DNA of 64,000 bases, taken from assembly GCF_001625215.2 (NCBI RefSeq), contig NC_030389.2, forward strand, positions 44,443,454-44,507,453, in the 5' to 3' direction. Position numbers and translations under genes: made by a program. Under the pieces are notes generated by a model. That model searched no databases. It was not told where the DNA came from and worked only from the letters and a program-made list of their open reading frames with translations. Of the stretch, positions 1 to 11,635 are shown piece after piece; position 1 is the stretch's first letter; every line of letters starts with the position of its first letter. Source of the stretch: Daucus carota subsp. sativus (lineage: Eukaryota > Streptophyta > Magnoliopsida > Apiales > Apiaceae).

Positions 1-105
1 ATATATTTATACAGTGGCTATATGAAATTATGAACAAAATGATAGCAATGCTATAGATATTAGGACACGCATATATAAACACTGAAATTTAATGTTAAAA
101 AACAC

Positions 106-917
106 CTTAAAAACCGGCCAGATCTAGCACAATGAAAATGAGCGAAAAATCTGCAATAGCGACAATAATAAATCCAAGTCACTGGACTCAATGTCTTGTT
201 GCAGAGTCGGCAATATTGTCGGAATTTGTGGTAAAGTGGTGGAAGAGAAAATGAGAGAACAAGAGGATGCTTATCGTGAAATTCAAATTTAAAAGATGCA
301 GGAGCATCTGCACAAGATTTGTGAATCCAAAACTGACAGCTGGTACATCTATAAGACATATCTACGATATTATCATTCACATTGCAAGCATAACATCTGA
401 ATGAGGATGGATGCCGAATTAAGGATAATAAATGTTGATCGTGAGACGGATGCATAGATTTGTGATCCTCGGAGGACAGCTGAGTGTGGTACATAAAACA
501 AATTAGGCAAATGATAGAATCAAAATCATTATCATAATAGAAGAAGTGTTTCTCTGACATCTCTATGTTACAGATGTCACAAATGCCTATAGTCTGGTAT
601 AGTAACATATTGAACTGTAATTTAACAATACGGGAATGATCAAAACAGAGTTTAAGACGCCCTTTCAGATTAGTTGGATTTTGGACAACCGAGGGCAAAT
701 CTGCACAATTTTTGTGCAGTAAAAAACTGGCACATGATTTATCATCTACACCAGTATCAGTACGGGTGCTAGTGCCAGCTCTAGTGATAGTACTGCAACT
801 ATAAACAAATGATTTACAAGATAATATTTGTTCACCGCAGCCACGACACATGTCACCGTCCCTCGCAATGTAATTTTTGTGTAGGATCAGTGGATGCTCG
901 TGACTGGGGTGTACCAT
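106..917 (-). CDS. DC1 domain protein, gene A, exon 1 (gene continues off the left edge)
   Basis: This is the first exon of a Cys/His-rich C1 (DC1) protein; the remaining exons lie outside the window. I start at the ATG at 917, which opens M-V-H-P-S-H, because all paralogues here start at the same point. The exon ends at a donor at 106/105 (TTAAG|GTGTTT). About 270 residues carry four zinc-binding modules. The first is HPSHEHPLIL with CRGCGE and HKNC; the second has CDIC and CLIC; the third is HPSHDQHLLSL with CYAC, CTSC and HKSC; the fourth is HDKHPLVLSF with CRLC, CRYC and HFHC. DC1 modules are plant-specific relatives of the C1 zinc fold; few members have a known role, so none is assigned. 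A TATA-rich stretch lies about 70 bp upstream. No frame damage is visible in this exon. Confidence 0.8.
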
Positions 918-985
918 TTTTATATGCAACTAGGAATTTTGTAGAGAATTTGAAGATGTTAAATAAAAATTGATATGAAACTCCT

Positions 986-998
986 GTATATATATACA
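986..998 (-). promoter_or_regulatory. TATA-rich core promoter candidate of DC1 gene A
   Basis: An alternating TATATATA stretch lies about 70 bp upstream of the gene A start codon, where genes B, D and F carry a TATATAAAGAG box. The position supports a core promoter, but the region is AT-rich throughout. Confidence 0.35.
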
Positions 999-2240
999 TA
1001 TAAATGTATGTACTTTACGTGATATGACATTTTTAGAAAAATAAGAAGAATAAAAACTACTCACTCAAGGTATAAAAGAATGTTCATAAAAGAAGCAATA
1101 TATATAGTTTACTTTTTTCATGAGCTCCTTTATCTTTGAGTATAATACTTTGAGTGCATATAAGATATATCATCATTTATTTTCGTAGATACATTTATTA
1201 AAACTTGGTTGCTCGTATTATACTTTGAGTATACATTTGATATATTATTTATTCTCACAGATCGAATACATGCCTTCCAACAAATTTCTTCTATAATGAA
1301 GTTCATTAGAACTCATATAATAGCACATTTATATGTGGTTACTTTATCAATCTGTTTCATGCCCTCTAAAATACTGAATTAGTGTGGAATACAATATTGT
1401 ATTACAGCTCAGAGTAACATAGATCAGTTCTTTCTCATGTAACCACTGATCATGTAAGCCTTGATCTCACTTTGATAGAAAGCCACCAATTTCGATTTGG
1501 TCGTAACTAAGTTATCAATGTGTCACAAGTTCTATTCGAGTTAGAAAACCAGACTTCGGTCGAGATCGAGTAGAATCTGTCGCCGCAGAGAAAGTGAAAT
1601 GTGTATTTCTACGAACTGATACTCCACCCTATATACACAATCATAACATCTGCCTTTATAATGCATGCATTATTCGTGTCATCAAAGGCCGGCATGAAAT
1701 CTTTAAAAGGAATATGATCGGAAAAAGAAATAAAAGAATACGTAGTGATTACTTAAAGTGAAAAAGAATGTATGGAAAAGAAGTGACTTATTTACCAGTG
1801 ACCTTTGTAATTTATCTAACTCTACTGTTTATGTAATACCTAGTGATTACTCAAAAAATTAGCATTATAAAACTAATGATTTTTTCATTAGTTCATTTAT
1901 CTTTGAGTATAATACTTTGAGTGCACTTGATATATATATAGGGATGGTTCAATTACACACACATATATTTCCTAATATATTGCAAATTAATATTCAGTTT
2001 GGATGAATTAACTTATGTGATCATATATTATTGGTGTTTTCTACCACTAGTACAACTTTTCTCATTGTTTGAAGGTATTAATTCCCAACTCATATATATA
2101 TAACAAAAACAGGAAACAACTTCTCATATGTATAACAAAAACTAATTGAAGATAGATGTAACTCTGTTTTACAGATTATAATAGGAAAATACATCTTCTC
2201 CAGAATCAGAGAACAACTAGCAGCTGAACTCATTCATAAA
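999..2240. other. AT-rich intergenic DNA between DC1 genes A and B
   Basis: No open reading frame with recognisable protein character is visible. Short phrases such as the 'atactttgagtgcat' type recur several times here and in the other DC1 upstream regions, so this is old duplicated flank DNA rather than unique sequence. Confidence 0.5.
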
Positions 2241-2290
2241 CCATGCCAGGTTCATATTCACGTGCATGGGGTGAAGATCTTGGTGGTGTT
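2241..2290 (-). pseudogene. DC1 exon 3 scrap
   Basis: About 50 bp resemble the part of exon 3 encoding the Y-E-P-G-M-V stretch of genes C, D and F (an 'accatgccaggttcatat' run followed by 'gggtgaagat'). The flanking sequence does not continue the exon. A similar scrap lies near 11,190. Both look like debris of lost DC1 copies. Confidence 0.55.
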
Positions 2291-4170
2291 TAACAAATTT
2301 TGCATTTACAACACATATATCCCATTGGGAATAATATTTACATCTCATGAGACTCCATATATGTTTTAAGAAATTCATAAAGGGCCAAAATCAGTTAGGA
2401 AGTTTGTTGGAATTACACATCAAAATTCAAAAATAATATGTACAGATAAGAATTAAAAAATGCAGTATAATCACGCAATGTAAAGCTATTTGTTTCTGTA
2501 TTCATTATTCATAAAAACAATTTTATAGAAGTTTGTTACATTTTTCTTCTCCATTGATCTAACAAAAGGATAGTTTGACATTCATTCTGCAGCGGAATCA
2601 TTTCGAACATCTTGCTTCTTTGTAACAACTTCAATACAACTTATGCAGAATATGAATTTACATGTTTCAGCACATTCAAGAACCGGCTCACCAAGCTGAT
2701 TCACGTGACATTTTTCACACTTACGAAAATTTTTGTTCAAAACAAATTTGAGACTGTGTTGATGGATTTTATCAATGATAATACCTGTAGCCCCAAACTT
2801 AACATTTGAGTAGCGACGATAACTTGACTTCTCAAAACACTTGAGATGGAATGAAAGGTCACAAGTACCGCAATGATAGAACCAAAAGTTTGGGTCTATA
2901 TCAGCACGGCAAAACTCACAATTGAAATCATGCTCGTGATCGATGACCATGCTAGGTTCATATATCAAGCAGAGTGAGTGAGGATCCCATGGGTGTTGAC
3001 TACACTTGGCTTCATAACACACGAACCACATATATAGTAATCACATTCTGAACATATGTGTTTAGCTTTTATATTTCTTCCACATCCTTTGCAAAGTTGA
3101 AGCAATATAAGGTGGCGGTCTAAGATGTGTTCAAGTTGGTGACGGTGAGATTCATGTTTGATCCTTTCGGGTAATGCCATGCATCCGATATGAAAATTAA
3201 AATAACCCAATTTGAAGAATATTCCATTGCAAAAATCTCCGCAACCATAGCAATAAAATAATTTGTATGGTTCACTGTGCATACTTGCAGAACCTGGTAT
3301 ATGCGTGAAAGAGGCAAAATGAATTAGCTAGTTTTTTAACAAAAGAATTTATATAAAATTTACTATGAGATGGATGCACACATAAATCATAATAATAATT
3401 TAAGGTATATGAGTATAATTTTTTTTATTAATTTCAAACAACATCTTAATGTGTGTACATGACAAACATTAACAATTACTTTTTATTTAGGTAAAAGATT
3501 TTTATTGGTTGAGATTTTTGTTCAGATGATCATCCCCTTAATGTATTTTAACTAAATATGCATGTCTCTTTTTTCTTTCACAAAAAACTCAATAATGGTA
3601 TACCTGGATCAAGGTGATGCTTGATCTCTTTTGGCAATTCGCCGCAGAACTTATGCAGAAAATATTTACAAACAACACAGCCATAAAATTGATCGGTTCT
3701 GATGGGTTGTGCGCAGCCATCGCATAAAAGTAATGTATTATCATCAGTTTGCAGATTTCTCAACTGATCATTACTACTCATGAGTTCCAGATGATGTCCC
3801 TCGTGAGTAGTGTGTTTCATACCATCTATCCAGTGGAAGATCCTCTCACTGTTTTTGGCTCGTAATCTGCGCCACATTGTAATTTTGCTAGCTGCCGTGA
3901 TAAATTTTTCGTACAGTAACTGTACTGATAATTCATCAGCTGCCGGTAATTGCACCACATTGTAGGTATATTTTCCATTTTTGCCAGAGCTGAGAATATC
4001 GAAAAGATGTGTAAAAGATAAATTTTGTCAGGAATACAAAATAATAATATCTAGTCTGCTTATTAATTCATGTAAACCAATTTATGCTGAATATGGTAAT
4101 TTATTATCATTAATTATGTTGAATTTAACATACATTAATATATTTCTTGCATAATGAGAATGAGACTTGT

Positions 4171-4275
4171 CACTACTAGAAAAGCAGGCAAAACCAACCG
4201 TCAAAACCGACCGACCACAGTGGTCGGGCAAAAAGTGGACATTTCTAACCGACTTACTGACCAAACGAGATCGGT
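4171..4275. mobile_element. CACTA-like element end inside intron 1 of DC1 gene B
   Basis: It starts CACTACTAGAAAAGC, the usual form of a CACTA terminal repeat, and continues with repeated AAAACCGACC and GGTCGG motifs like the subterminal repeats of that superfamily. No second end was found, so it is a fragment or a solo end. The same subterminal motif occurs near 18,200. Confidence 0.55.
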
Positions 4276-4330
4276 CGGAAAAAATATATGATTAAAGGAA
4301 AAAAGGCAAAAAGGCTATACAATATGAAAT

Positions 4331-4354
4331 ATATATGTGTGTGTGTGTGTGTGT
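4331..4354. repeat. (GT)n microsatellite in intron 1 of DC1 gene B
   Basis: About twelve uninterrupted GT units lie just downstream of exon 1 in the intron. Confidence 0.9.
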
Positions 4355-5262
4355 ATACCGGTATATATACGTACCTCCATGAAAACTGGCCCGATCTAGC
4401 ACATTGAAAATGAGAAAAAAATCTGCAATGGGGACAATAATAGATCCAAACGAGTCGACTCAAACTCTCATTGCACAATTGGCAATATTGTATGAATTTG
4501 TGATAAACTTGTGGAAGAGAAAATGAGAGAATAAGAGGATGCTTATCGTGAAACTGAAATTGAAAAGACATAGGTGCATCGGCACAAGATTTGTGAATCC
4601 AAAACTGACATCTGGTACATCTGTAAGACATGTCTTTAATATTGTCATCCACATTGCAAGCATAACATCTGAACGAGGATGGATGTTGAATTAAGGATAA
4701 TAAATGTTGATCGTGAGACGGATGGATAGATTTGGGATCCTCCATGGACGGCTGAGTGTGGTACATAAAACAATTTAGGCAAATGAAAGATTCATAATCA
4801 TCATTGTGATAGAAGAACTGATTTGGCGACCATGTTATTCGTACCTTACACAAATCACAATATATACTAGTTTCAGCAAAATATTCATAAGTATAAGTAT
4901 CCACGTCAAAATTGTAGGTGGAATAATCGAAGCAGAGCTTAAGATGCTCTTTCAGATTATTTGGATTTTGGATAACTGAGGGTACTTCTGCACAGTTTTT
5001 GTGCAGTAAAAAATTGACACATGATGAATCTTTATATACATCAGCACCAATACTAGTGCCAGCAGCAGTGACAGTGCTGCAACTATAAACAAATGATTTG
5101 CATGATAATATTTTTTCGCCACAACCATGACACCGGTCACGGTCCCTAGCGATGTATACTTCATTTAGGATCAGTGGATGCATATTATGGCTAGGGTGTA
5201 TCATTTTGATATGTACCTAAGAAGAGAGATTTTTAAATATATTCAAGTTGATATAAAAACTC

Positions 5263-5270
5263 TTTATATA
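5263..5270 (-). promoter_or_regulatory. TATA box candidate of DC1 gene B
   Basis: TATATAAAGAG on the minus strand lies about 60 bp upstream of the start codon. The same box, with similar spacing, precedes genes D and F, which supports it as the shared core promoter of this cluster. Confidence 0.55.
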
Positions 5271-5859
5271 AATACAAGCCTATATTCTTTAAGTGTCCTT
5301 AAAGGCAAATATGAATTCTTTAAAGAAAGGAAGAAGAATAAAAATTACTAATCACTCAGGGTATAAAAGAATGTTCATAAAAGAAGCAATTCTCTCTTCA
5401 AGATACTACTTATCTTTATTCCGTTTTGTTTCTTCTATACTACTACTTATCTGTTACTGTTTTTAAGTTTCCTTATTCTTCTAATATGTAATACTTTGAG
5501 TGTTCATGAAATATATATTTATTCCCATCATATTTATCATAACTCTTCTTAATATAATACTTTTAATCATACATTTGATATGATATTTATTCCCTGAGAT
5601 ACTTGTAATGGAAATAGATTGTTGCATTTTATTTTTTGATGAAGATCATCTGAACTCAGTAACATAAGATAGCAGTTATTAGGTGGGAAATCAATGGATT
5701 AAATCTAACTTCAGGTAAGAACCAATAACAAAATGATCAACTCTTAAAGCTTGTGATTAGTCAAAGTATCCTCAAATTTGTCTGCTGGTTCAGAGATAAA
5801 ATTGATGTTTCATGTCCTCTGGAATATGTGAATAGGTGAAATATATATAATTTTGACAG
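5271..5859. other. Upstream region of DC1 gene B
   Basis: AT-rich sequence sharing short phrases with the other DC1 upstream regions. No gene or RNA is recognisable. Confidence 0.4.
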
Positions 5860-6323
5860 GGTATTTTGGCCCCTTGAATTTATTTCCTCCAGTTTTTTCC
5901 CAGTCACTGTTTTGGTCGAAAATATTTCCGATCGAAAATGTTTACGTGGTGGAAATTTTGCAGTATTTTCTTGAAAATTTTCACAATAATATCAACCCCT
6001 TTCTGTCGAAAACCTTATCTAGTCGAATAACTTTGACCGGGTTTGGTCGAAAAACACTGGTCGAGAAAAACGGTCAAATTTATTCAAGTTCGACAGCTTT
6101 TTTATTTTTGACTCAGTTTTTTCGATCAAATCAGTTTCAGTCAAAAAAGATAGGTGGGGAAAAACAGTTGAATTTATTCAAATTCGACTTTTTTTTTTAT
6201 TTTCGTCTCAGTTGTTTGGAACAGGTTAGTTTCAGTCGAAAAAGGCTTATTTAAACCGGAAACGGTCGAAAAGGACATTTTCGACCACTTTTGTCGGTCG
6301 AAAATGGCCGGCTTTCGTGTAGT
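5860..6323. mobile_element. CACTA-like element end with TTTTCGACC subterminal repeats
   Basis: The motif GGTCGAAAA (TTTTCGACC) recurs many times in both orientations, and the right edge reads CTTTCGTGTAGT, which is the reverse of an ACTACACGAAAG-type CACTA end. There is no transposase frame. The same motif pair with a sharper end (CTTGTAGTGG) recurs at 10,472-10,522. The left edge is unclear. Confidence 0.55.
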
Positions 6324-6469
6324 TTATATCTTTGAATAAACACAAGCGACGACAAATAATCAGCATCTTGGAAGCTACATTCAATATCTAAGTTGAGTTG
6401 GTTTCCCGTGAGAGTGAGCATTAAGGAATTACTAAAAGAAACCATAAATATTTCCATCATTCGGTCATT

Positions 6470-6590
6470 TCAAGTCTGGGAAGAACTACTGTAGTCGCTT
6501 TAAGCTTTTATTATTTTATAGGCGTGACACATGGTTAATTGTACTCTGCTAGCAATAGTCACCGGTTGCAGTATGATGTCAAGTGTTGCT
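6470..6590. repeat. Duplicated intergenic segment (partner near 10,234-10,350)
   Basis: Both segments share phrases including a 'gtctgggaaga' start, 'aattgtact', and 'gttgcagtatgat'. They sit next to CACTA-like ends in both places. No coding sense was found. They look like parts of an old block duplication in the DC1 cluster. Confidence 0.5.
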
Positions 6591-6699
6591 GTTTTACTGA
6601 AGTACTCATGCATGTTTTCATTGTAAAATGGATGGGGGTGGGGGTGCTTGGTGCATACAAAATTCAATACATCTCAGTCTCTCAGAGGATTAGGAGTTT

Positions 6700-6862
6700 T
6701 TTGTGCCTTTTGTTGGTGCTGATGAGATTCATGTTTATAGGCTTTGGGTAGCATCGCAGAACCTATATTGTTTATGAAGCCAAATTCTATGGAGGAATAT
6801 ACTAATGCATAGTTTAAGCCCATAATAACGGGAAGCATTTGCATGGTAAAATTTGCGCACAT
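6700..6862 (-). pseudogene. Degenerate DC1 exon 3 start
   Basis: On the minus strand the G-S-A opening of exon 3 is followed closely by a M-L-P-K...K-H-E-S-H-Q-H-Q stretch, matching M-A-L-P-E-R-I-K-H-E-S-H-R-H-Q of gene B with the intervening zinc module deleted. Stops and scrambling follow. It is a relic of a further DC1 copy between B and C. Confidence 0.55.
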
Positions 6863-7284
6863 ATATAGCTTCTCTATTTAATCTTGCCAAGAAATTTTAC
6901 TGACTTTTATATGTCATTTTACTTCTATTATTATATATATCAAAATTTCTTCACAGTCCATTTTGTTTATCAATTTATGTGTAACTAAGGATTTGTCTTC
7001 TTCGTTTTGGTTTGTTATGTTACGTAAATACATTGAGATTATAACTTTAGCCTTTTGCGTGTGTAAAAATATTTGTTAGAATGTTATTTAATGAAATTAT
7101 GATATTGCCGATTGATTTATTTGTTAGATAGGTTTCCATTAGTTAAAATGTTTGTTATAGTAGTAAAAGGTATTGACCGCATGGATTGGATTTGTGGACA
7201 AGTTTTGGACCTATTTTGAATGGTATTAAATGGTAGGAATACTGAAAATACAGCAGGTTCATCTTGAATATATAAATTTAAATT
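6863..7284. other. AT-rich intergenic DNA
   Basis: I see no gene, RNA or clear repeat in this stretch. Confidence 0.4.
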
Positions 7285-7612
7285 TATGACGGAATTCCGT
7301 TGTAAGTTAAGTTTTTCTGCACAACTTGCGCCGAATAACAGATTCCGTCGGTAGTTATTTACGACAGAAAGTTCCGTCGTAAATTCTCAATTTCATGACA
7401 TAAGTGTCGTAAGTTTAGTTAGTATTTTAGTGAATTTATGGGTCCCACTAGCTAAAACTTACCACGCTTGACCATACTTACGACGCATGTGGGAAATTGT
7501 GACGTTTTTTCGAACTAACTACTTGAGAAAAACGACTCATAAATTCAGAACTTACGACGGATTTAAGTCTTAATTTCTGTTGTAAATTGGCAAGTTTGTT
7601 GTGGTGATAATT
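7285..7612. mobile_element. CACTA-like fragment with TACGACGG motifs
   Basis: The segment holds repeated ACGACGG/CCGTCGTA motifs in both orientations. Its right edge reads GTTTGTTGTGGTGA, the reverse of CACCACAACAAAC, close to the usual CACTACAACAAA end of CACTA elements. There is no transposase frame. The same subterminal motif builds the large array at 15.5-16.7 kb, so the two probably belong to one family. Confidence 0.5.
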
Positions 7613-8288
7613 TCTGATCTTTTGTGCTAGCTTATTTTAGATAAATTTAAAATTCGAATTTGTTGTATTCAGATATGCAATCTGGCTCTAATTTGTACAT
7701 ATCGCCTATCTGTAATCTAATCCCGATTTGTGGTCATCAAAACTATTATTTATTTGCAAGCTGTCTCACTTGTGAGACCCAATTCCTGAGACCTTATGGC
7801 TGCTACAACTCCTTGTGATCAGGAATTGCAAACTGAATGACACGAGCTGAGCCCATAGCCTCTAAGCAGATCAATCTCAATTTCTCGATGACTCTGCTTT
7901 GGCCACATCGTCCAAGCACATCAATCTCAAGCATCAACAATTACCTATCTGCAGCAAGGCCGAGCCGTGACTGGAATTTCATTGTTTGATATATATAGAT
8001 GACCACATAGGTCTCCGGGTCACAGAACATATATGATGGGCAAATCTTAAATATTATCATTGTCGTGGTTTTTCCAAATGAAATGAGATAAAAATAAGAA
8101 TAACTCTTGAATACAATGTTATTGCCTTTGGTGAAGAGAGGTGGAAAAATGTACAAGAATAAATTAAAAAAGAAGACAACTTAGGAATCAACTTTTAGCA
8201 TAAAATAACAAATTACAATGTAATGGCAGCTTCTTCGGTATTGATACCTTCATCTTCTTCATTGATCTAGTTAAAGATAGTTTGACAC
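7613..8288. other. 3' flank of DC1 gene C, duplicated at 10,540-10,910
   Basis: From about 7770 to 8170 this matches 10,540-10,910 in order: 'gagaccttatggctgc', 'agatcaatctcaa', and an 'atacaatgttattgc...agtgaagag' tract. The match shows that the space beyond gene C's 5' end is the former 3' flank of another DC1 copy. No coding sequence was seen. Confidence 0.5.
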
Positions 8289-10190
8289 TTATTTTTCTAT
8301 AGAATCATGTCGAACATCTTGCTTCTTCGTAATAACTTCAATACAACTTCTGCAGAATATGGATTTACACGGCGAAACACATTCAAGGACAGGCTCCCCA
8401 AGCTGATTTTTGTGACATTTTTCACAATTACGAAACTTTTTGTTCAAAACAAATGTGAGACTATGAGGATGGAGTTTGTCAATAATAATGTTTGTAGCCC
8501 CAAACTTAATTTTTGAGTACTGTCGATAACTTGATCTATCGAAACATCCGCGAACATGAAGTGAAAGATCACAATCACTGCAATGATAGAACCATAAATT
8601 TGTGTCTATGTCTCTAGAACAAAACTCACAATTGAAATCATGCTCATGATCGTTAACCATGCCAGGTTCATATATCAAACGGAGGGGGTGAAGATGCCAA
8701 GGGTGATTAGCTATCCTTGGCTTCATAATACATGAGCCGCATATATGATAATCACATTCTTCACACTTGTAGCTAGCTGTGGATAGAGCAAGTCTGCCGC
8801 ATGCTTTGCAAAATATTAATTGATAACGGAAAGCAACATTTTTCAATTGGTTACGGTGAGCTTCATGTTTGATTATTTGGGATAGTGCTGTCATGCATTC
8901 AATATGAAAATAAGAATCCTTAAAATTGAAGAATATTCCATTGCCCAGATTTCCACAACCCTCGCAAACAAATAATTTGTATGCTTCGCGGTGCTTATCT
9001 GCCTTGACATAGCCTGCTGAGTTTCCGTAGCCCGGCACAGTTAAGAATAGGGGAATAGAAATTAGATAAAGATCAATATGAATTTATTATATTGTCAATG
9101 CATGCTCAAAAAAGTTATATTATCCAAATATTAATTAACATACCTGAACTGAGGTGGCTCTTAATTAATCTGCTTCGGGAATTCTGCACAGAACATATGC
9201 AGAACATATTTACAAGTAACACAACTGTAGAATTCATCAGTCGCTGCAATAGGTTGCACACAGCCATCACATAACATTACTTCATCATCCTCTTGCAGTG
9301 TTTTCAACTCATTACTATTATTGAGTTGCAGATGATGTCCTTCATGAGTCCAATGTTTGAGACCATTTTCGGAGATAAAGTTGCTATGAATATTGCCGTT
9401 GTTTTGAATACTTGCGGCCTTAATAAAATTTTTGCACATTAGTTGTACCGATGATTCGTCAGCTGCCGGCAATTGCAACACATTACAATCATATATTGAG
9501 TTTTCACTCGAGCTGGAAAAAAACAGAAAAAATATAAATATAAATTAGTGTTTTTAATAAGTGGTACAAATTATAACTAAAATGCACTTATAATAGGCAA
9601 TTTGACTTTTCCATTTTCACATTAGGTTATCCAAAATTGAGTATGGCATGTACAGTGGGTGTATTTAATAATAAGAAGATAATAAGAAGATATACAGCTC
9701 GTTTGGACAAGCTTTAGAAAAGTGATTCTTTGCTTAAAATAAAGAAGTGGATCAGAAGTGAGAAGTAAATAAGTTAATAAAGTGTTTGGAAAAGAAGCAG
9801 AAGTTCTAAGAGAAAAGCTATCATTCTCAGCTTCTAAAAAGTGCTTTGCTTATTTACACAAACGAGTCAGAAAAGGCAGAAACCAAAAGCACAAGTTGCT
9901 TCTGCTTAACAAACAGGGGCATAGTATATTTATATTTAGCCTTATTAAATACCTCATTAACCGGTGAGATCGAGCACATTGAAAATGAGCGAAAAATCTG
10001 CAGTTGCTACAATAATAGATCCAAACTAATTGACTCAGTTTCTTATTGCAGAGTCCGCAAAATCGTCCAAATTTGTGATATACGGGTGGGAGAGAAAACA
10101 AGAGAACAAGAGGATGCTTATGAAATTGAAACTGGAAAGACATAGGGGCATCAGCACAGCTCTTGTGAATCCAAAATCGACAATATTAGG
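8289..10190 (-). pseudogene. DC1 domain protein, gene C, 5'-truncated and interrupted in exon 2
   Basis: Exon 3 (9013-8289) is fully open, encoding the K-L-F-V-C-E-G-C, C-K-A-C, H-P-W-H, H-E-H-D-F-N and C-E-K-C modules. Its old acceptor position reads CGG instead of CAG, but a CAG eleven codons or so downstream fits the paralogue alignment (G-Y-V-K-A-D-K). Exon 2 (9512-9144) has about four extra bases near its 3' end (an ATTAATTAA duplication), which puts a TAA at 9161-9163 in frame. Exon 1 keeps only its last 80 codons (donor at 9953, ATGAG|GTATTT): homology begins at W-I-H-K-S-C and stops near 10,190, with an in-frame TAA just before it. The first two and a half DC1 modules and the usual promoter are gone, so a normal product is unlikely. 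A MITE-like insertion lies in intron 1. Confidence 0.75.
9697..9922. mobile_element. MITE-like insertion in intron 1 of DC1 gene C
   Basis: The segment opens GCTCGTTTGGACAAGCTT and closes TAAGCAGAAGC-related sequence ending in AAACAGGGGC, giving imperfect terminal inverted repeats of the CTGTTTGG kind, with AAGCAGAAG-type motifs inside. It is absent from the introns of genes D and F. I could not define a target duplication. Confidence 0.45.
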
Positions 10191-10233
10191 GAAATACTAA
10201 GAGAACATCATAAAATATTGTCATCATTGGGAT

Positions 10234-10471
10234 GACATTTCATGTCTGGGAAGAATGAGTACTGTAATCACATTAATAAACTTGATAGGCATGACGCGAA
10301 GTTGTCAATTGTACTCCAGCTAGGAACAGTCACAAGTTGCAGTATGATCACAAGTCCCTACCAAATATTAATTAGACAGGACAAATCAAAAAATGTGGAG
10401 CACTTAAAACAGAATCTTAAATTTTTTATTTCATTGGCGGTAATGAGATTCTTTTGTTTTGTTACGAGCTA
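10234..10471. repeat. Duplicated intergenic segment (partner at 6470-6590)
   Basis: It matches the earlier segment up to about 10,350 and then diverges. Nothing coding is recognisable. Confidence 0.4.
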
Positions 10472-10522
10472 TTTTCGACCAGAAGTTGACGGTCGAAAAT
10501 AGCCGCTTTTCTTGTAGTGGAG
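10472..10522. mobile_element. CACTA-like terminal repeat
   Basis: Read on the minus strand this begins CCACTACAAGAAAAGCGG followed by TTTTCGACC motifs, a textbook CACTA end. No partner end was found close by. It abuts the point where gene C lost its 5' part, so the element may have taken part in the loss. Confidence 0.6.
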
Positions 10523-11136
10523 ATGTATGGGACACAACCTCAGTGCCTCACTAAGAGACCTTATGGCTGCCAGAACTCCTTGTAATCAGGAACTGGAAGC
10601 TGAAAGAGGCCAGATCCTCTAAGCGCTTAGACCTGAAACCAGGACCAATATAGCAGATCAATCTCAAGCTCTTGATGATTAGTTTGGCCAATTCAATCTC
10701 AAGCTCTTGACAATTAATTACAGTACGTTGTGCCTGAATTTTCATTGCAATACCTTTATATAATTACCTGATCTGGTTTTGACAATACTATAATATATTT
10801 TCCTTTTCAAATGAATTAAAAATAATAATATTAACTGTCAGGGTATATACAATGTTATTGCTTTTAGTGAAGAGGTGGTGAAATGTATAGGAAGAGTACA
10901 TTCAGAAAGAAAACAATTTGGGAAACTACGTTGTTTGATTTTTTGGCACACAATTCCAGGTTTTTGAAAATATCATTAAAATCATTACTTTTAAATTTTT
11001 ATTTTTTTGAATTATAATATTATTAATCATATATTTATACAAAAAAATAAAATTTTTAAGATAATGATTTTAAACTATATGATCAAAGGATTTAGAAGTG
11101 CCCCAGTTTGGGATAGATTTGAATATGTATTACAGA
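10523..11136. repeat. Relocated DC1 3' flank (partner of 7770-8170) and AT-rich spacer
   Basis: The first 380 bp match the 3' flank of gene C. The remainder is AT-rich and holds nothing I can name. Confidence 0.5.
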
Positions 11137-11260
11137 TTACAATAGAGAAAAACATCTTCAGCAGATTTTACATAGAGGGGAGCACGACCATGCCAGCTTC
11201 ATATATCAAGTCGATGGGTGAAGACCGAAGATCCCAAGAGTTTTTAGAATACTTGCCTTT
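11137..11260 (-). pseudogene. DC1 exon 3 scrap
   Basis: It contains the 'catgccagcttcatatatcaag' type run and 'gggtgaaga' in the order found in exon 3 of C and D, followed by 'gatcccaagag'. It resembles the scrap at 2160-2290 including its flank, so both derive from one older event. Confidence 0.5.
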
Positions 11261-11635
11261 GTTGCACATTCATTACATCGGGATGAGCTAGCTACAAAGC
11301 TAGATCAATGTCAAAAAAAATTAAAACAAGTTGAAAAAAATATTCATAATTATCAAAAAATGGTAAAAATAATAATCTAGCTCAACCAAGTGAGTTCTAG
11401 CAAGAAAAGTGGCAATTAATTAAAAAGGGCGGTAATTAAAAATAATTAGGAAGTTAGTGGCAGATAGAAAACAAAAATAATATGTTTATATGCATGATTA
11501 CAATGTAGAGCCTAGCTATAAGATGCAGTATAAAACCATAAATCACAGTGTAATGATGGTATTCAAAACTAATAAGAAGACACAAAATTTGTTACCTTCA
11601 TCTTCTCCATTGATCTAGTTAAGATAGTTTGAAAT
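11261..11635. other. 3' flank of DC1 gene D
   Basis: AT-rich sequence. From about 11,446 onward it matches the 3' flank of gene F at 26,126-26,278. The left edge of the tandem duplication falls inside this stretch. Confidence 0.6.

Larger units (their letters stand above)
2582..5204 (-). pseudogene. DC1 domain protein, gene B, frameshifted in exon 3
   Basis: Three exons join in phase: 5204-4375 (donor ATGGAG|GTACGT), 3989-3604 (acceptor TTCTCAG, donor GATCCAG|GTATAC), and 3293-2582 (acceptor ATACCAG). Exon 1 encodes four DC1 modules and exon 2 one (H-E-G-H-H-L with CDGC, CVVC and HKFC). Exon 3 encodes CYGC/CKGC modules, then the H-P-W-D, H-E-H-D-F-N and C-E-K-C modules. Compared with genes C and D, exon 3 lacks one base between about 2994 and 3003, just after M-K-P-S. 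The frame then runs to a stop about 20 codons on, while the remaining 140 or so codons stay open in the next frame. It is therefore a recent pseudogene, or a base-call error. If translated as is, the protein would lack the last three modules. Intron 1 holds a CACTA-like fragment and a GT microsatellite. Confidence 0.75.
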
